From Prinia subflava (taxonomy: Eukaryota; Chordata; Aves; Passeriformes; Cisticolidae): DNA of 64,000 nt. Positions 11,895 through 25,260 of this stretch are shown one piece after another. The DNA lies in contig NC_086256.1 in assembly GCF_021018805.1 (NCBI RefSeq), positions 14,905,032 through 14,969,031 on the forward strand, written 5' to 3'. A program made the translations under genes and the position numbers. Each line of letters opens with the position of its first letter. The stretch's first letter is position 1. The notes under the pieces are model-generated. The model did not search any database and had not been told where the DNA came from. It saw only the letters and a list, made by a program, of their open reading frames with translations.

Positions 11895-13055
11895 ATAGTA
11901 CTCTTAGCCTACAAACAAACAACTAATTATCCCCAATCCTGCAACAGCTTTATGACTAACTAGCATTCCTGACTGTTACTGTAGAATTCTGTACTGTTTT
12001 AACAAGGCTGCCTGGTCACAGTTCGGGAACGGGCTGTGAGCAGTATGCACACATTAACTAGTATGGCACAGTATATGCCATCTCTCCTTGGAATATTTCT
12101 CTCTGGCTATCTGTAGCACTTTTAATACCCAGCAATATCTGAAGGTCACAGCAGAGTTTCTGAGCTGAAATACAAAACAGCATTCCAAACACATCTTTTG
12201 TGGCCAGACAAGAAACTGCTTATGGTTTATTTTCCCTCCCCCCTCTGCACAGCTGACATCCAGCATTAGTTATTGTTTATTTTTGTCTTGTTCGTGGTTC
12301 TAAAGGTTTCCCTTATGGCCCCGGTTTATGTGAACTTTCAGATATCACTCGGGGCTTTTCTGCCTCGTCCCCTCTGATGTAGCTGGTTCCCCTGTGAAGG
12401 TAGGTTTCCCCAGCTGAAGATCTGTTCCTCTCTCCTGTGGCATTCTGTGCAGCCATTTGGAGTCCCAGATGTAGGAAATGAAATAATCCACGCTCATACA
12501 GTCATGAAAGTGCCCATCTGGCACACAGGAACATCACGCATTGGAAGCACACAAGCGTGAGCTCACTTTTGTTATGGCATTTCATAAACAGAGATGCAGT
12601 GAGCCAGCAAGTCAGGTCCTTTGGATAATAACAATCGTCTCCATCACACGTTGTGTTTAAAAAATAGGCAAAGGAAAAAATCAAGACAAACTAGAAAAAT
12701 TTTCTCTGAGGAGAAATTTCTACTTATAAACGTTTTTTTCCCAGTGGCCTCCTGTACTTACACCTCTCTGGCTCTCTCCACTCCCTATGTAGATTTAAGA
12801 CAATGGTGACAGTTGAAATGTAGCCAGTTAACTCTTAGTTAGCTCTGAAATCACCTCTTCCACACTGTTCAGTTAAAGGAAGAAAATATTAGATCATACT
12901 TACAAAACTGAGTCCTATAAAAACAAATTGCATGTTACTGCTTTCTTATCACTACATAAAATTCACAGAAACAGTCTAATAAATGACCTCACCACTCAAT
13001 TTTGAAGTATACAAATTAAAGACAGCAACAGATAAGCCAAGAGAGATTAATGTAC
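11895..13055. other. noncoding, nothing recognised
   Basis: No domain-bearing frame, no SINE or LINE signature. Short open frames on both strands near 12054-12809 look accidental. Confidence 0.5.
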
Positions 13056-13088
13056 AGTGTGTGTGCCTGTATGTGTGTGTTTGCATGC
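13056..13088. repeat. interrupted (GT)n microsatellite
   Basis: Two short GT blocks separated by GCCTGTA. Confidence 0.85.
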
Positions 13089-16000
13089 CTCTTTGAGGAT
13101 ATACCCATATGCTGTTGACATTCAACCTCTGGAATTATAATTAGGGGAAAAGGCAGATGTGTAAATTCATCTTGCTGGGCAGTATATATATGTTGCCCTG
13201 GTCCCTGATTAATTCAGTACTCGAACACTTGAACACATTTACTCCAAGACAAAAGATTTCTTTCGGGATATGTTGGCTAATAAAGGGCTATAATATGATG
13301 AAACAAGGAACAGCCCAAAATGATGGACTAAGTTCAATACCAGTAAGTAAAACCAAGATTATTTGTACTATTTTAGCTTTCCGAAGTAACTGAAAAAAGA
13401 CATCCTAGGCATTTTGCTGGATGTCATTGCATGCTGTAGAGAAATCTTGGGATGTAATAAACTTCTCAAAATCCCCACCATTAGTTCTGCTGACAGTGCT
13501 GGATCTTCAGAGGGATTGCTGCTCAAAGGGGTGAGATTTTTAAGGTCAGGAAAGAGCAGAAAGAGGTGTCAGGTCTCCTAAACCATTGCTGGAAAGCGAT
13601 GCCCATTCCAAAGTGGGGGTGTGGGCCTGCCAGGGGCAGAGGCCTGCCACTCCATGGTTTATGAATATCATAAATTATAGATAATACTAAAAGAAAATAG
13701 TACCTGAATTTTACATGACCCAGTTTTGTATTGTATTTGGCAAACAATATCTGGTCCAGTATATTTTAAATACTAAGTGCTAAGTTAGGAAAACAATGAG
13801 ATGTTTGGAAATATGACAGACCATTACAATATACTGCTTCTCATTTGAAAAGTCATTTGTGCAAGAAATAATTATTGACCCATAATATGTAAATGATTGA
13901 AATACAGAAATTAATATTTGGGTCAACTCATGTATTTTTCAACCATGAAATGAAAAGCTCAGTATTCATATTCCAATTCATACATGAAAGCATTACAGCA
14001 CTATTACTTGGCTATTGTACTATTTTATTATTGTCTTAGTTAATGACATACAGAGTTATAGCCCTTCTTCCAAATGAGGAGAAGGCATTGTGTGCCACAG
14101 TAATGTTTCAGCCCAGGATGTCCCCTATTCTGGACTCCTTAATGGTGACAATAGGTCAAATTCACAGCTGATATGGAAGCAAATAAACAGCAATGCTAGC
14201 ACAAAAGAGGTTTTGGCCCTAGTTACCTTAAAGGTTGCACAGGGAAGACTGGCTCCTGCATTGCAACTCCTCTGCTCTGCCTGGGCTTAATTCTCATCTC
14301 CTTCACTTGAGTTTTACCCAGTGTATGGGTAAAGTAAGATGCTCCTTATTTACTGCAATTAATTCAGAAATATGAACAGCACAGGATCAGTGCACTTAGT
14401 GCTGGGAGGCAGTCCTTATTCTAAGCATTCTGTTTCTGCTCCCTCCTCCTTTTCCCTGAGTCATGGGGAGCCTGTGGGAGTGTGGGGTTTCTAACCGCAC
14501 TGTGGGAGTGCTCATTCTTCCTGAGGGAGCTGCAACAGGCCCTGAGCCCAAGGTGACTTTCATTCTGGTGAATTCATTCAGCTGATGAAACCTGCCAGGC
14601 TGTGACTCCACAGTCTCGGGTGCCCTCTGTCTCCCCAGAAGGAGTGTCCAGGTCCTAGGGCAGCAGGCCAGCCTCTGTCCCTGCGGTGGCAAGAAGCAGC
14701 CCATGAGCCTGTGGTGAGGTAGAGCTCAGAGCAAAGGTGCCTCAATAAGGTTGTCAATAAGGGCCAACCTGTGCAAGCTAGACCCACAATATATTTGGCT
14801 CTTGGACTATTATCCATTACATTTCAAATGCATTGGCTACCAAGCTTAGCTGGATTGAGTCTGACTTAAGGTCAACCATCCAAATAATTCATTAGTATCC
14901 TATAAACTGTATGCTCCATCTTCATGGCTTTTTATGCAAAAGTAAACAATGCCTCATTCTTTGTGCCATCAGGTATTGTATCACTTGATGGGTCTATCTC
15001 CTTAAAGAGATGCATAATTTAAATACAAATAAATGTATGAGTGAAATCCATGTAGAATGATATTCATGACAGACAAAATGAATGAAGAAGAGATGGGCAA
15101 AACAATTTAGATAATACCCAAAAGCAAAGCATCACAGCTAAATCAGGATTAACCCATGAAGCATGATGTGTTTCATGAAATGACTTTGGTATAGTCTAAA
15201 ATGACAATGACTCAAATGAATTAAGAAGGGCAGCATTGCATCAAGTTTGCTCCAGTGTTACACGTTACACACACACTGGATCATGTCTGCAGGAAAGAGC
15301 CCGACTTTTTTTTTAGTTAAAATTATATATAATTGTATTTCCACATATTTTACAGACAAAACATTTTTTAAAACTTATTTTGCATAAAACTATTTTATAT
15401 TCTAGATAGGAATTATATTAAGCAGCTTTAAAAAGGCAATAGGCCCAGCTCCACATGGCTTGCAAGATAGGGTAAGGAAAATCACAGTATAAGGGCATGT
15501 TTAGGTGGTGAGGAACAAATGTGATATCCCAGCATTACATAAATCTGTGAAGGTGAAGCAGCAGTAGTGGTGGTGTTCAGTGATGTAGCCATTGCCCTCA
15601 TGATGTGATTTAGAAACTGCCCACACTGGCCAGCTGTATAGGAGGGGAAACATCCTCCTGGTCCTGCCCAATTAATCATCCTCTGGTTTTCTTAGTGTCT
15701 GGTGCAAAAGGCAGACCCAGATGACTAATTCTGGCAATAGAGGCTCTGCTTGTCAACAAGACCTCCCTTTGATAGAAGCGTGATTTGGTTTTAATTTTCT
15801 CTCAGCCCATTCATTTATTTGAGGCTAATGGCTGACATGAATCATAGCGTTAGAGGGGAGAAGCACGCTTTGTACCAGCAGCCTAAAGGGACGGCATGTC
15901 CACCAGGGATGGCACGAGCAGAGGGTGCACATTCTTGGTGCTTTGGACACAGACAGGAGGACTGGCACAGCGACTCCTCCAAACACAGTGTCCTGCCCTG

Positions 16001-16197
16001 CTCGTAGGGAGGGCAGCAGCAGCTGAGAGCACAGCCAAGGTGTAAGCACAAAGTGCTGCTGTTTTGCAATGGATTCAGTGGGAGTCTCAAACTGACAAGG
16101 TGATGATTACTGTGGCCCCAACCAAGCGCAGTCTTTGTTTAACTTTACTAGTATGAGTAAGCTAATTGGCGTCACTGGGCTTGTGTGCTTGGAAGTT
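13089..16197. other. noncoding, nothing recognised
   Basis: AT-rich with short GC-richer patches (for example 14430-14710). Overlapping short frames there show no family signature. Confidence 0.5.
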
Positions 16198-16335
16198 CTG
16201 GCGGTGTTCAAACACTTGGTGGGCCGGGGAGTAGTGGGTGTTCAGCACCTTGCTGGCACCAGCCTCGCCCTGGCCTTCCGCAGAGCGGGTGTGCTCAGCC
16301 CGGGGCTGCACCGCCCCGCGCTCTCCACAGCCCCT
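16198..16335. other. short CpG-dense patch
   Basis: About nine CpG dinucleotides by eye in roughly 140 bp (GGCGGTG, GCCGGGG, CTCGCCC, TCCGCAGAGCGGG, GCCCGGGG, CCGCCCCGCGC), in surroundings that are otherwise CpG-poor. It is too short to be a classical CpG island. It abuts the old L1/Tx1 fragment, so it may be a separate GC-rich insertion or a weak regulatory patch. Frames of 62-90 codons in all directions here follow from GC richness and are not convincing genes. Confidence 0.5.
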
Positions 16336-16379
16336 AAGGCTGGCACTGCCTAAATCACAAAACCTTGCACTGAGGGACA

Positions 16380-17320
16380 CAAAACTAACAACAGAATTAG
16401 CGGGAGTCAGTCCAGCTGACTCTGTAAGAAGCTTCAGAGTTTCAAAATTAATCTTGAATTTACCTCTAACCTTGAAAACAAAACTAATTGCAGAATATAA
16501 GATTCCCTGAACATCTTAGGAAACTTGATAGGAATACCTAGGCAAAAACACATACACTTTAGATAAACCCCCCATTTTAATTGTATCAATTCTGCCAATT
16601 AATGATAATGGAAGAGCAGCCCAATTAGCTAAATAGCTAATAGTTTTATCAAGCAGAGGCTGGCAATTTAAAGCAAACAAATTCATTCTAATTGTATCCC
16701 CTTGCACACCAAGATGTTTAAAGGATAATGGGGGATCCAATAAAGGATATTGCTCAAATAGAGCTACATTTAAATCACCTAATGGCTTTAAGAGTTTTAC
16801 CCCAATTAACAAAGAAGAAACATGAACATAATTCAGTGACTTCCAGCATAATCTTCATTAAAGAAAATCTTCATTAAAAAAATAACATATCCTCCAACTA
16901 AGGGCAAAATGGAAAACATCACTGACTTTTCCCTTAAAAGCAGTGACTTCTCCCAAAACAAAGGCTCTTCTGTAACAGCAAAAGTATCAGAGAAAAAAGA
17001 CTCCCATGTCTAAGCCTCAGTATATAAATCATCTTCAAACTGTGGTCATTAGTTTTAACATAACAGTGGATTTGAATAAAGGAGATTGACCTATCTAACA
17101 TATTTAAGACCAAATCCTACTGTTACCTAAATCTGAAATAAGTTAAGGCTATTGAAGAGAATCAAAAGCCTTTTCAAAACCAATAGCCAGAACAAATTCC
17201 CCATGATCATAATTTTGAGGATAAAAAATCCATTAAAGTGATGTCTTTGATTGCTATTAATGAAGCAATCTGGAGTAAATCCAGAGTGATCCATATGGAT
17301 AATCGAATCTCTCATTTTCT
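16380..17320 (-). mobile_element. L1/Tx1-clade LINE reverse-transcriptase relic
   Basis: Read on the minus strand, successive reverse-transcriptase blocks of the L1/Tx1 group appear in order, separated by frameshifts. IIHMDHSGFTPD at about 17300-17265 matches the (I)HPDQTGFIPG block. FVLAIGFEKAFDSL at about 17200-17150 matches the motif A region (LLLSLDAEKAFD). LRHGSLFSLILLL at about 17010 matches the motif B region (LRQGCPLSPLLF). INWGKT near 16800 and FKHLGVQ near 16710 match INWxKS and FKYLGI. LPLSLIGRIDTIKM near 16600 is the thumb signature. FVFKVRGKFKINFETLKL with ESAGLTPAN at about 16465-16395 matches the FIWxGKxPRIxxxTLQ and GGLxLPN blocks. The catalytic xADD box is not legible. It is broken by stops and indels and is a fossil. 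The LSLIGRI spelling resembles fish and amphibian L1/Tx1 elements more than mammalian L1. Most bird LINEs are CR1, so this is an unusual relic. Confidence 0.8.
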
Positions 17321-17598
17321 CACATTGTACAGATTTGGGCCCTGATTTATGTGACAGTGATGGGCAAAAGGCTCCTTTCCTTTTGACTCTGGGCTGCTCA
17401 GCCTGGACAGCTGATGTCATGGTCTCTAAAGGGAGCTGGAAGAACAATGAACTCGATGCTCAAAGAAAGAAGAGCTCAAATAAATCGACTTCCAGCCTTA
17501 ACCACATATCCCCAAATACCTCTCCTTCACTACAGGTCTTGTGAAGGTTACTGTGGGCTGCAGAAACCACAAAAGTACTGCTAATTAACTGGCACAAA
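17321..17598. other. noncoding, nothing recognised
   Basis: The open frame that runs through the LINE relic continues here on the minus strand, but the residues no longer resemble reverse transcriptase, so I place the relic's edge near 17320. Confidence 0.5.
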
Positions 17599-17616
17599 CC
17601 TCCCTCCCTCCCTCCT
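17599..17616. repeat. (CCCT)n microsatellite
   Basis: Four CTCC/CCCT units, all pyrimidine on the plus strand. Confidence 0.9.
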
Positions 17617-20600
17617 CAATATGCCCCTCATGGCTCAGAGGTGCTTGGCACTCTCGCTGCCCTGCCAGACTCAAACAGAGACAGGGATGTCACCCACAGG
17701 GCAGAGGTGGCCTCCAGAAAAGCCCCAAGTAAAGCCTTTGACTGAAGATCAGCTGCTTTTGGGAGAAGGTAGAAAGACTTTCTCTTTACTGTTAAGCTCT
17801 TGCTTCCCCAGTCAAGCAGTAAGAGATTTAGACTTCTCTCCTTTTTTTTTATTAATAATGTCATGAACTCAGAGACAACGAATCCCCCTCCTTCCTGGAG
17901 CTGTGGCCAGGTCACCCTACCTGGGAGCACGGTGGGTGCAGAAGGAGCCCCGTTCTTCCCTCAGCCACCCACAATGCCAACCCCAAAGTTTTACTGCTCT
18001 CATTCTCTGCCCTTTTCTTTTCAGACAGATGATTCCAGCACCTCCCCCCTCAGCACCAATTTTATGGCTTCTAGGTATCTCCTAACTAGCAGCAGTCTCT
18101 CTCTCCCTGCCCCGCACGCCCTGCTGCCAGTCAGATCACCCCCATGAGCCAGCCTGCCCTCTTTGCCCCCCGTGCCCCTCCATCTCCTCTCCCACATGGT
18201 GCCATCTTACCTGGTGTCCTGGTTTCTCTTGCTAAGATGACTGTTCCTATTCTGGTTACTTTGGATCCACTGAAAATTTTGCCACTCATCCCAAATTTTG
18301 AAAATTTTATGAGAAGACCTGTAGTGGTAGAAAGGAATACAACGTTTCCATTTGTGACTTTGCTTTTTTGCTGTCTGTAATCTCTCTCTGTGGTAGGTGT
18401 CCATCCCCTTCACCTTTCCGTGAAGTCAGAATTGCCTGTGGTCTGGAAACTGTCACATCCTGCAAAATGCTCCTGACCCCATGTCACAAGGCCAGGTCTG
18501 GCCCCCCATCCCTGAGCAACACTGCCTCAGTCAGAATTCAATAATGTACTTGTATTATATGAACTGGTAGGAAGTGATTTTTATTTGAAGCCAAATTTTA
18601 GATTTCAAGCATGAACCAAGAAGTTAGACAGTGGGTCAATATACTTTGTACAGGTATCACACTATATTTTGATCTTTTACCTTCATTATCATCCTAAACT
18701 ATCTATGAGTCAAACTTAATTTTACAGGTGTAACAGCTTCTTTTCCTTCTAATCTACTGACTGCACACTGAAGGCAAAAGCTCGTGGGTTCAGGTGTTTT
18801 TATGTACCTTTATCCAAAGCAGATGTAAGAAGCTCTTTAGAAGTCTGATCTATATGTAAGGAATAGCTACTAACGGAACCATCTGCCTCTCAAACACATG
18901 AAATTATATATAAAACTTTCACTCTGACTCCACAACCAACTGACAGTCTCCTGTTGCTCCCACTCTTGCAACTCTTTTCTGCATTTAGTTGCCACTGAAA
19001 GATATGCAACTCCAAGCTGGTTTCTTTTACAAGTGCTGCATCTATCATGTCAGTCAACATGGATCCACGCGTCAGAGGTGACTCTTTGTAAAAGGATGCC
19101 CTTGGGTGACCATGGTCAGTAAAAATTGCTAGGTTTCCTTATGATAGTACAATTAGGACAAAAGCTGTCTCCTCGTCAGACTCACTATAAATAAGGTAAA
19201 CATAAAAACCTAAGACCAAGAGCACAAAGCTGAAAAAATACAACTATTCCAATATTTTATGTCTGATAATTACCAGCAGTGGATGTTCAGAAGCAGAAGT
19301 GTAAGAACAGGCCAAATACTGAATTTGGCCAGGGTTATGTACCTCCTTGTAAGCTGTGGCCTAGGCAATCTGATTCAGACTTGGGCAGCATGTGCTGAGA
19401 TCACCAAAACCTTCAAGCTAGACTGGAGGCCAGTTGTTGACAATTCTTGATGCTATATAGAGATTATTGTTTCCATGCTAGAGTACAATTATTTTTTCCT
19501 GCTTTTTAGCCATCTGAAATGATACCTGCAGCTCATCTAAATGATCTTCATTGTTCTTCATTGCCCACAGCAGTTTTCCTCAAATCCTTTAACCAGCTTG
19601 AATCTGAGAGGTGAAAGCAGACGCTTTACCATGAGCTTTTTGGAGCTTGTGCTCTGGACACATCTGTGAAATGTTAACACAATTTGAAGGAGTTGAACCA
19701 GCAATGGTAACAAAAATGTTCTCTACTAGTGATGGCAGAGAGCAACAATTCACTACCAACATACGCCCTTGCAGATGGGTGTTTCTAAGGGCAAAAGTGC
19801 TAAGCCCTGGCATTTGTAGAATGGTTTGGGGATTGTGGAGCAGGCTTCAGGAAGCTTACCATTCCCAGCTGGGTGATAATCTACAATGGCCACAGGGTAG
19901 GGAGACATCTCATCTAATTTAAAGACAAGTATTTGGGAGATTTGTTAATGAAATTTGACCTGGAAAGCACAGCATCTTTCATCTCTATAGAGGCAGTGAG
20001 TAAGATGGAAGGAGCATTTGGGGTGGAGTGATTCAGCTTGCTGAGCCCACCTGTCATGGCCCTGACAGAGAAGAACCTTTCCCCCAGGAAGTAAAGCTAT
20101 CAAAAGAGGATTTCTTTGCAGCTAGACAGGGTAAAAGAAGAGATACATGAAATTTTCTTCCTAGGGTTGTTAAGAGTCTCTACTGGCAAAATTAACGGGC
20201 AATATAGCAAATCACAGTTGTAGTATTTTTTTTAAGAAACCAATACCACCAGTCAGCTCTAGGACACAGATTGAAAAATACAAAAGCTCTTATGAATTCC
20301 ATTAGCTTTTTTGAAACCAAAGGAACTTTACCACCAGAGGAGAACAAATTCTGCTGCTAGTTACAGTGATCCAATTCCAGTAAAGCTGACAGAACAACTG
20401 CAGAATTACTAGTAATAAAGCAAACAGAACTACTACTACTACTTCAGGTACAGGAACAACCTGCTCCAAGCCCCTGGAATGCATGTTAGGCTGTGATGAA
20501 CAGATACAACTACAGAATTAACTATCTCACTATGTTCAGTAAGAGCACGGAAGAGAGAGAAACCTTTTATGATGTTCTATCCCTTAAAAAGGAACATGAA

Positions 20601-23320
20601 CACACAGCTTATTTTTATAAATAAATGTGTTACCTGACTAACAGTTGCACACACTCATTTACATAGGATTTGGTATACATCTGTGCTCTTCAATAGATTA
20701 TTCCAAACCTTGAGTATTTCCTATAATTAAAGTCAATATGCTTGGCTTATTTGTTATAAAAGAAAAGAGTTTCTAATTAGCCTTTTTGATGTGCAAAACT
20801 TCAGTATTTCTCTCTAGTGTTTTTAAGATCATGTTTCTTCTTTTATACTACTAAGTATAAAATAGTAAGTAAGACTTAAGAGTAATTCTGAAGATGGTTT
20901 AAATTGCACATATGTGATACCTAGGCCTTGACCTGGCACTCACTATGGGGTGAGGTCCTCCTGCTATGAGCAATGTCAGAAGTCCACATAATACCAACTG
21001 GCCTTGTGACAAGTCAAACATTCCAAATTCCTGTTAAATTCAACCAACACTTTGCATATTTCCCTTTATTATAGTGACATACACAATTTACCTCTAAACC
21101 CAAGCAAACCCTACTTACCTTCACTGAACCTCAGGAGAGTCTTTGGGAAGAACAAAACCTTCACAGCAGTGACATTCAGAGGTTTATCACAACACACCAG
21201 GGACATAAGTAAATCTCAAGCAGTAGAGAAGAGTACAAATGCAGTGAGGTGCCTCCATCTAGCAATAAAGAAGGTCAAGATGAGCATTTTTTAAATACCA
21301 GTCAATGCTGCAGAAATACCTGATGAATTAGGAAGGTTTTGCCAAGCCAAAGAATAGGTTCTATCAGCAGCAAATAACAGGAGGGTGAAAAGTTAAGTGT
21401 GCAGACTCCTATCACTTACCTTTTCTTGGGAGGAACTTAACACTGAATTTACATTTAAGTAAAACCATGGCACAAGACTGACTGGATGCCTGTTGGAAGC
21501 AATTGGAATATTTTCCTTTTACTTTGAGTCTTGGATTAAACTCTAAATGAGAACAGAGCAAGGCCTGATCCGTGGAGGCATATAGAAAAACAATGTGCTT
21601 CTCTATTAAACTGGACATCCAAAGCACTTTATTGAATGCTGAAACAAGATGTGAAATTCCATGACAAGCGCAGGTTTTCTTTCCTGTGCAGCTTTCATTT
21701 AACACAAAGAAGCTTGTTTTGCATATCATGGGGCCCTTGATCCTGAGCATTAAATATAATAACTTTCCTAGAAGCTTTATAGCCTTGGCAAGACAATATT
21801 GACTAGCCTTGTTGGTTGATTTGTGAATTCAAACAAGAACAGCACATTTCTAAAACTTTGGCCAAATTAACATCTTTTGACTCTTCCAATGAGCTAATAT
21901 CGCAGTAGAAACCTGGAAGCAGTAGTCAAGACTTTGATGATTTATTTAGTAGGAGTCATCTTGTAGCTAATTGTCTGCAATTTTTAACCTCATTCATGTG
22001 CACTGATGGTTTGTGTTCCAGCATCTGCAGTTTTCTCCTCAAGCTTTCTTATATCTCTGTATGTATCATTTCCAGATGGCAACTCAACTTCATCACAATA
22101 TTTTTATGAACTTGCCAAACCACATCCAAGATCTCTAGACTCAAAAGTAAAAGATAAAATCATCCTCAGAGGGCACCTCACCCTTTTGCACCCAGGCACA
22201 TTAAAAAAAAAACAGCTTTAGGCTCTGACATTTTACATTGATGATGAGTCACAGGTTAGGGCTTTTTGGTTTGGTTTTTTTTTGGTGTTGGAATTTTCAC
22301 CTTTCCATTCTTCTCCTGGATTTCTCACCTTGAAACCCTATCAAAAGAGTAAATACTGATATGCCATGTTACCTGTTTGTACTGTATAAATTACCACCTC
22401 TGCAGTGCTGGCCCCAGTGACATGCACACCTGTCAGCCACTGCAGATGTACCACAGGAAGAATTAGGGATGACCAGGAGGGAAGTTTTGGCTGGGAGTGC
22501 AGCAGACTTTTACACCACGCTGGCAGTAAATCTTAGCAGAGATCAGAATTAACTCAAATGCTCAAGACATTTGATGGCTGTAACCTAGATCTTCCTCGGT
22601 AAGTTCAAAGAAAGATCTGACTCATGGTGTGGCTCTGTTTCCACCATGGTTTAAGGATTCTCCTGATGTCTGTTAAGTCATAAAAATACAACAGTTCTAG
22701 TCACATTTCTGGTTAATCTTATGTGATTCTGCATGAGATAGAAAGTCCTTCCTCATGATTCTCTGCCTTCAATTATTTCAGTGCATGACTCAGCAATTGT
22801 CATGTGCCTGTTTTGGGGTGGTTTTATGCCATGAGTGAATGAAGGGCTCTTTATGCCTGGTTTCTGTCTCCTATTTGTATGTTTATGAAGAAGGCTGAGT
22901 CCCTTGGGAGGTGGAAGATACTATATTTGGGCAATATTATTACCATCATCTATTGTGATCCATGCCTGTGGGAAGATATTTTTTAAAATAATAAGTTCTG
23001 TTTTGCTAATGTAGCTATTGTTTAAATGTAAAATTTAATTAGAGTATTCACCCAGGGTGTATGTTGTGTAATTTTATAATACTACATCTAGATGAGTGTT
23101 GGCATTCTACCTATGTACTTAACCACACCCAGGAATGCTGGTATTGCACAATTACACACATCCTGTTGACTAATTATATAATAATTAGTATTTTTAGCAT
23201 TCAAGTCAGTTGTGCAAGATTTTATGTCACTGCAAATTAAAGACAAAGAATAACAAATATATCTAGTAAACAATGCTGTCCAGATAGCTTCCTGAGCCTG
23301 GACAGAGTTTCCAGCAATTC
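17617..23320. other. noncoding, no gene recognised
   Basis: About 5.7 kb. Several overlapping 60-115-codon frames at 17621-18413 lie in a C-rich stretch and carry no domain. A short (TAC)n lies at 20430-20443. No SINE, CR1 or splice-bounded exon is recognisable. Confidence 0.5.
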
Positions 23321-23360
23321 TCATACTTCATTTTAAATACTTCATACTTCATTTTAAAAT
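23321..23360. repeat. 21-bp tandem duplication, two copies
   Basis: TCATACTTCATTTTAAA begins at 23321 and again at 23342. The second copy diverges only at its end. Confidence 0.85.
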
Positions 23361-25019
23361 GTATGACATTTTCTACATGTTTGGCAGAAACTCTCTCCCC
23401 CCCTTACTATGGGTTATTTCTTTTTTATAAAACTGTTGAAGTAGTTTTGTATTCAAAACAGAATTTCTGCAGTCTGCCTCCTTCTGAGTTTTGATCACTT
23501 CTCATGACCAAAGATCATTTTTGGCTGAAGAGGCACTGTGATGTGCCTAGAGAAGGAAGATTGTTCTTTACAATGGCAACTCTGGAAGGAGTCTGGAAAA
23601 TGCACTTTTGGTTAGCAATTACCTACAAAATATCCCATATACTGTTGTTCTAAGAAAGTGCTACTGATTAGGCCTTGCCACTTGGATTTGGAACAGATTT
23701 TCCATAAGCCTGAGTGGAGTGTCTTGATCTGGTTTCTTGGTTCTCATGATGTTCATGAGAGACTGGATGAAAAGTCTGGCTCACCATTTGGATAATTTAA
23801 GATCAGAGACTTTTTGTTGCAATCTTGTCTTACATGTGCTTAAAAATTTTTTATGTAATGTAACTTCTGAACTTGCTGTTAATCTGAATTCAGTCAAAAT
23901 TTACAGAAGGTGGCACAGAGGCCAAGCCCTAGGTCTTGCCTAGGGCATTGTTTGATTAGCTGCAATGCACCAAGTGGATCACGTATGATGTTTCAGAGTG
24001 TTTCTGGCCTGCCATTGCTAGTTTCCCTGGAACCTTCAGTTGTGCACAAAGACTTGACGAGAAAGATGGAAAATATGGACCATGTTCCCACTTCCAACTG
24101 TGTTTGTGAGGTAAAAGAGGAAAAGTTATTTGGACATAGCTTCATTTTTTTTTTCTCTTCATGAATTTGATTTCTAACTTGTCAGTTACTGAGGCAGCAA
24201 ATGATTTTTCAAGACCTTGGAAACAAACCACTCCCCAGGAGTTTCTGTTTGGACCGTTTCTCTTTTCATAGGGCAAGAGGTTATAGTGCAAGATTATTTC
24301 TGCTACTCTGAAGAGTAACTTTTGGCCACCCTAGCAAGTTAAAAACTGGCATTTTAGTCTGAACATTTGCCCTCGCCAGGCAGTTACTTTTTGTGAACTA
24401 ACACTTCTATGAAAGCAAAGTGGGGCTGTTTGGAAGGAGAATGATGTGAGACTGCTGAAATAAATGACACTGTTCAGTTCAGGGACATGTGAAAGCCCCA
24501 AAGCCTTAGCAACCCCTCTACCCCAAATATCAGCAATACAGTCAGGACAGTACTGCACTTCTCTGCTGCTGGCAGACACTTAAAAAGGGGCCAGCGTTCT
24601 CAGTTTGTAATTGGGGCTCCTGTTACTTCTAAAGGCTCTTCTCTTATGTTCACTGCTTTCTTGCCTGGGGTGTTTCACCCATGACTGGTAGACAAGAAAT
24701 TTCAGAGGGACAGGGCAACCATCCTCATCTGTTTACCTTGGTCACCACAGGCAAGCAAACAGCAGCCTGATTTCCCACTGAGAACCAGTGTTTCCTCTGA
24801 GAGCAGTTGCTTGAAAAACTTCTAACATAAGGCTGCTGTTGACATGATTGGTCAAATCTCTCTTTTCTCTTCTTTCCTAAAGAAAAACAAAGTCACAATG
24901 AATCTACACACTTTGCTATGTCCCTCCAACAGAAATGCTGTGGTTCATCTGCATATATGATGAGCAGTATGTCATTATTGAAAATAATCCATAACAATAA
25001 ATTGCACCTGGCCAGCAAC
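23361..25019. other. noncoding, nothing recognised
   Basis: No coding signature or repeat family seen. Confidence 0.5.
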
Positions 25020-25260
25020 ATAAGACCAACTTGCTTCCTGATGTGATTTTAAATGGCTGAGATATTAAACACTGAAAAACGGGGTTTATAATGGAAATAC
25101 TGACAGACTATTAACTATAGCAGTGCTGCTCTAATAAATGAAATAGCCTGTCGTAATCTCTAATTCATAAATATGCAAATACAAGGCAGAGGATTTGCTC
25201 CAAAGGATGTCTCTATAATTTTAACTGACCTTTAGTGGTACTAAATGAGCCTGTTGCTTC
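25020..25260. promoter_or_regulatory. candidate conserved noncoding element
   Basis: AT-rich, non-repetitive, no open frame. It contains a perfect octamer ATGCAAAT at 25173-25180 (POU-factor site) a few bases after TAATTCATAA, plus AATAAATGA-type homeodomain cores upstream. Such clusters are common in vertebrate developmental enhancers. This is inference from motif content only, since conservation cannot be assessed here. Confidence 0.25.

Noticed and set aside
18207..18413. GTGTCCTGGTTTC-like start of an avian LTR
   Set aside because: Nothing after the first dozen bases resembles a long terminal repeat, and no partner LTR, primer-binding site or polypurine tract is seen.
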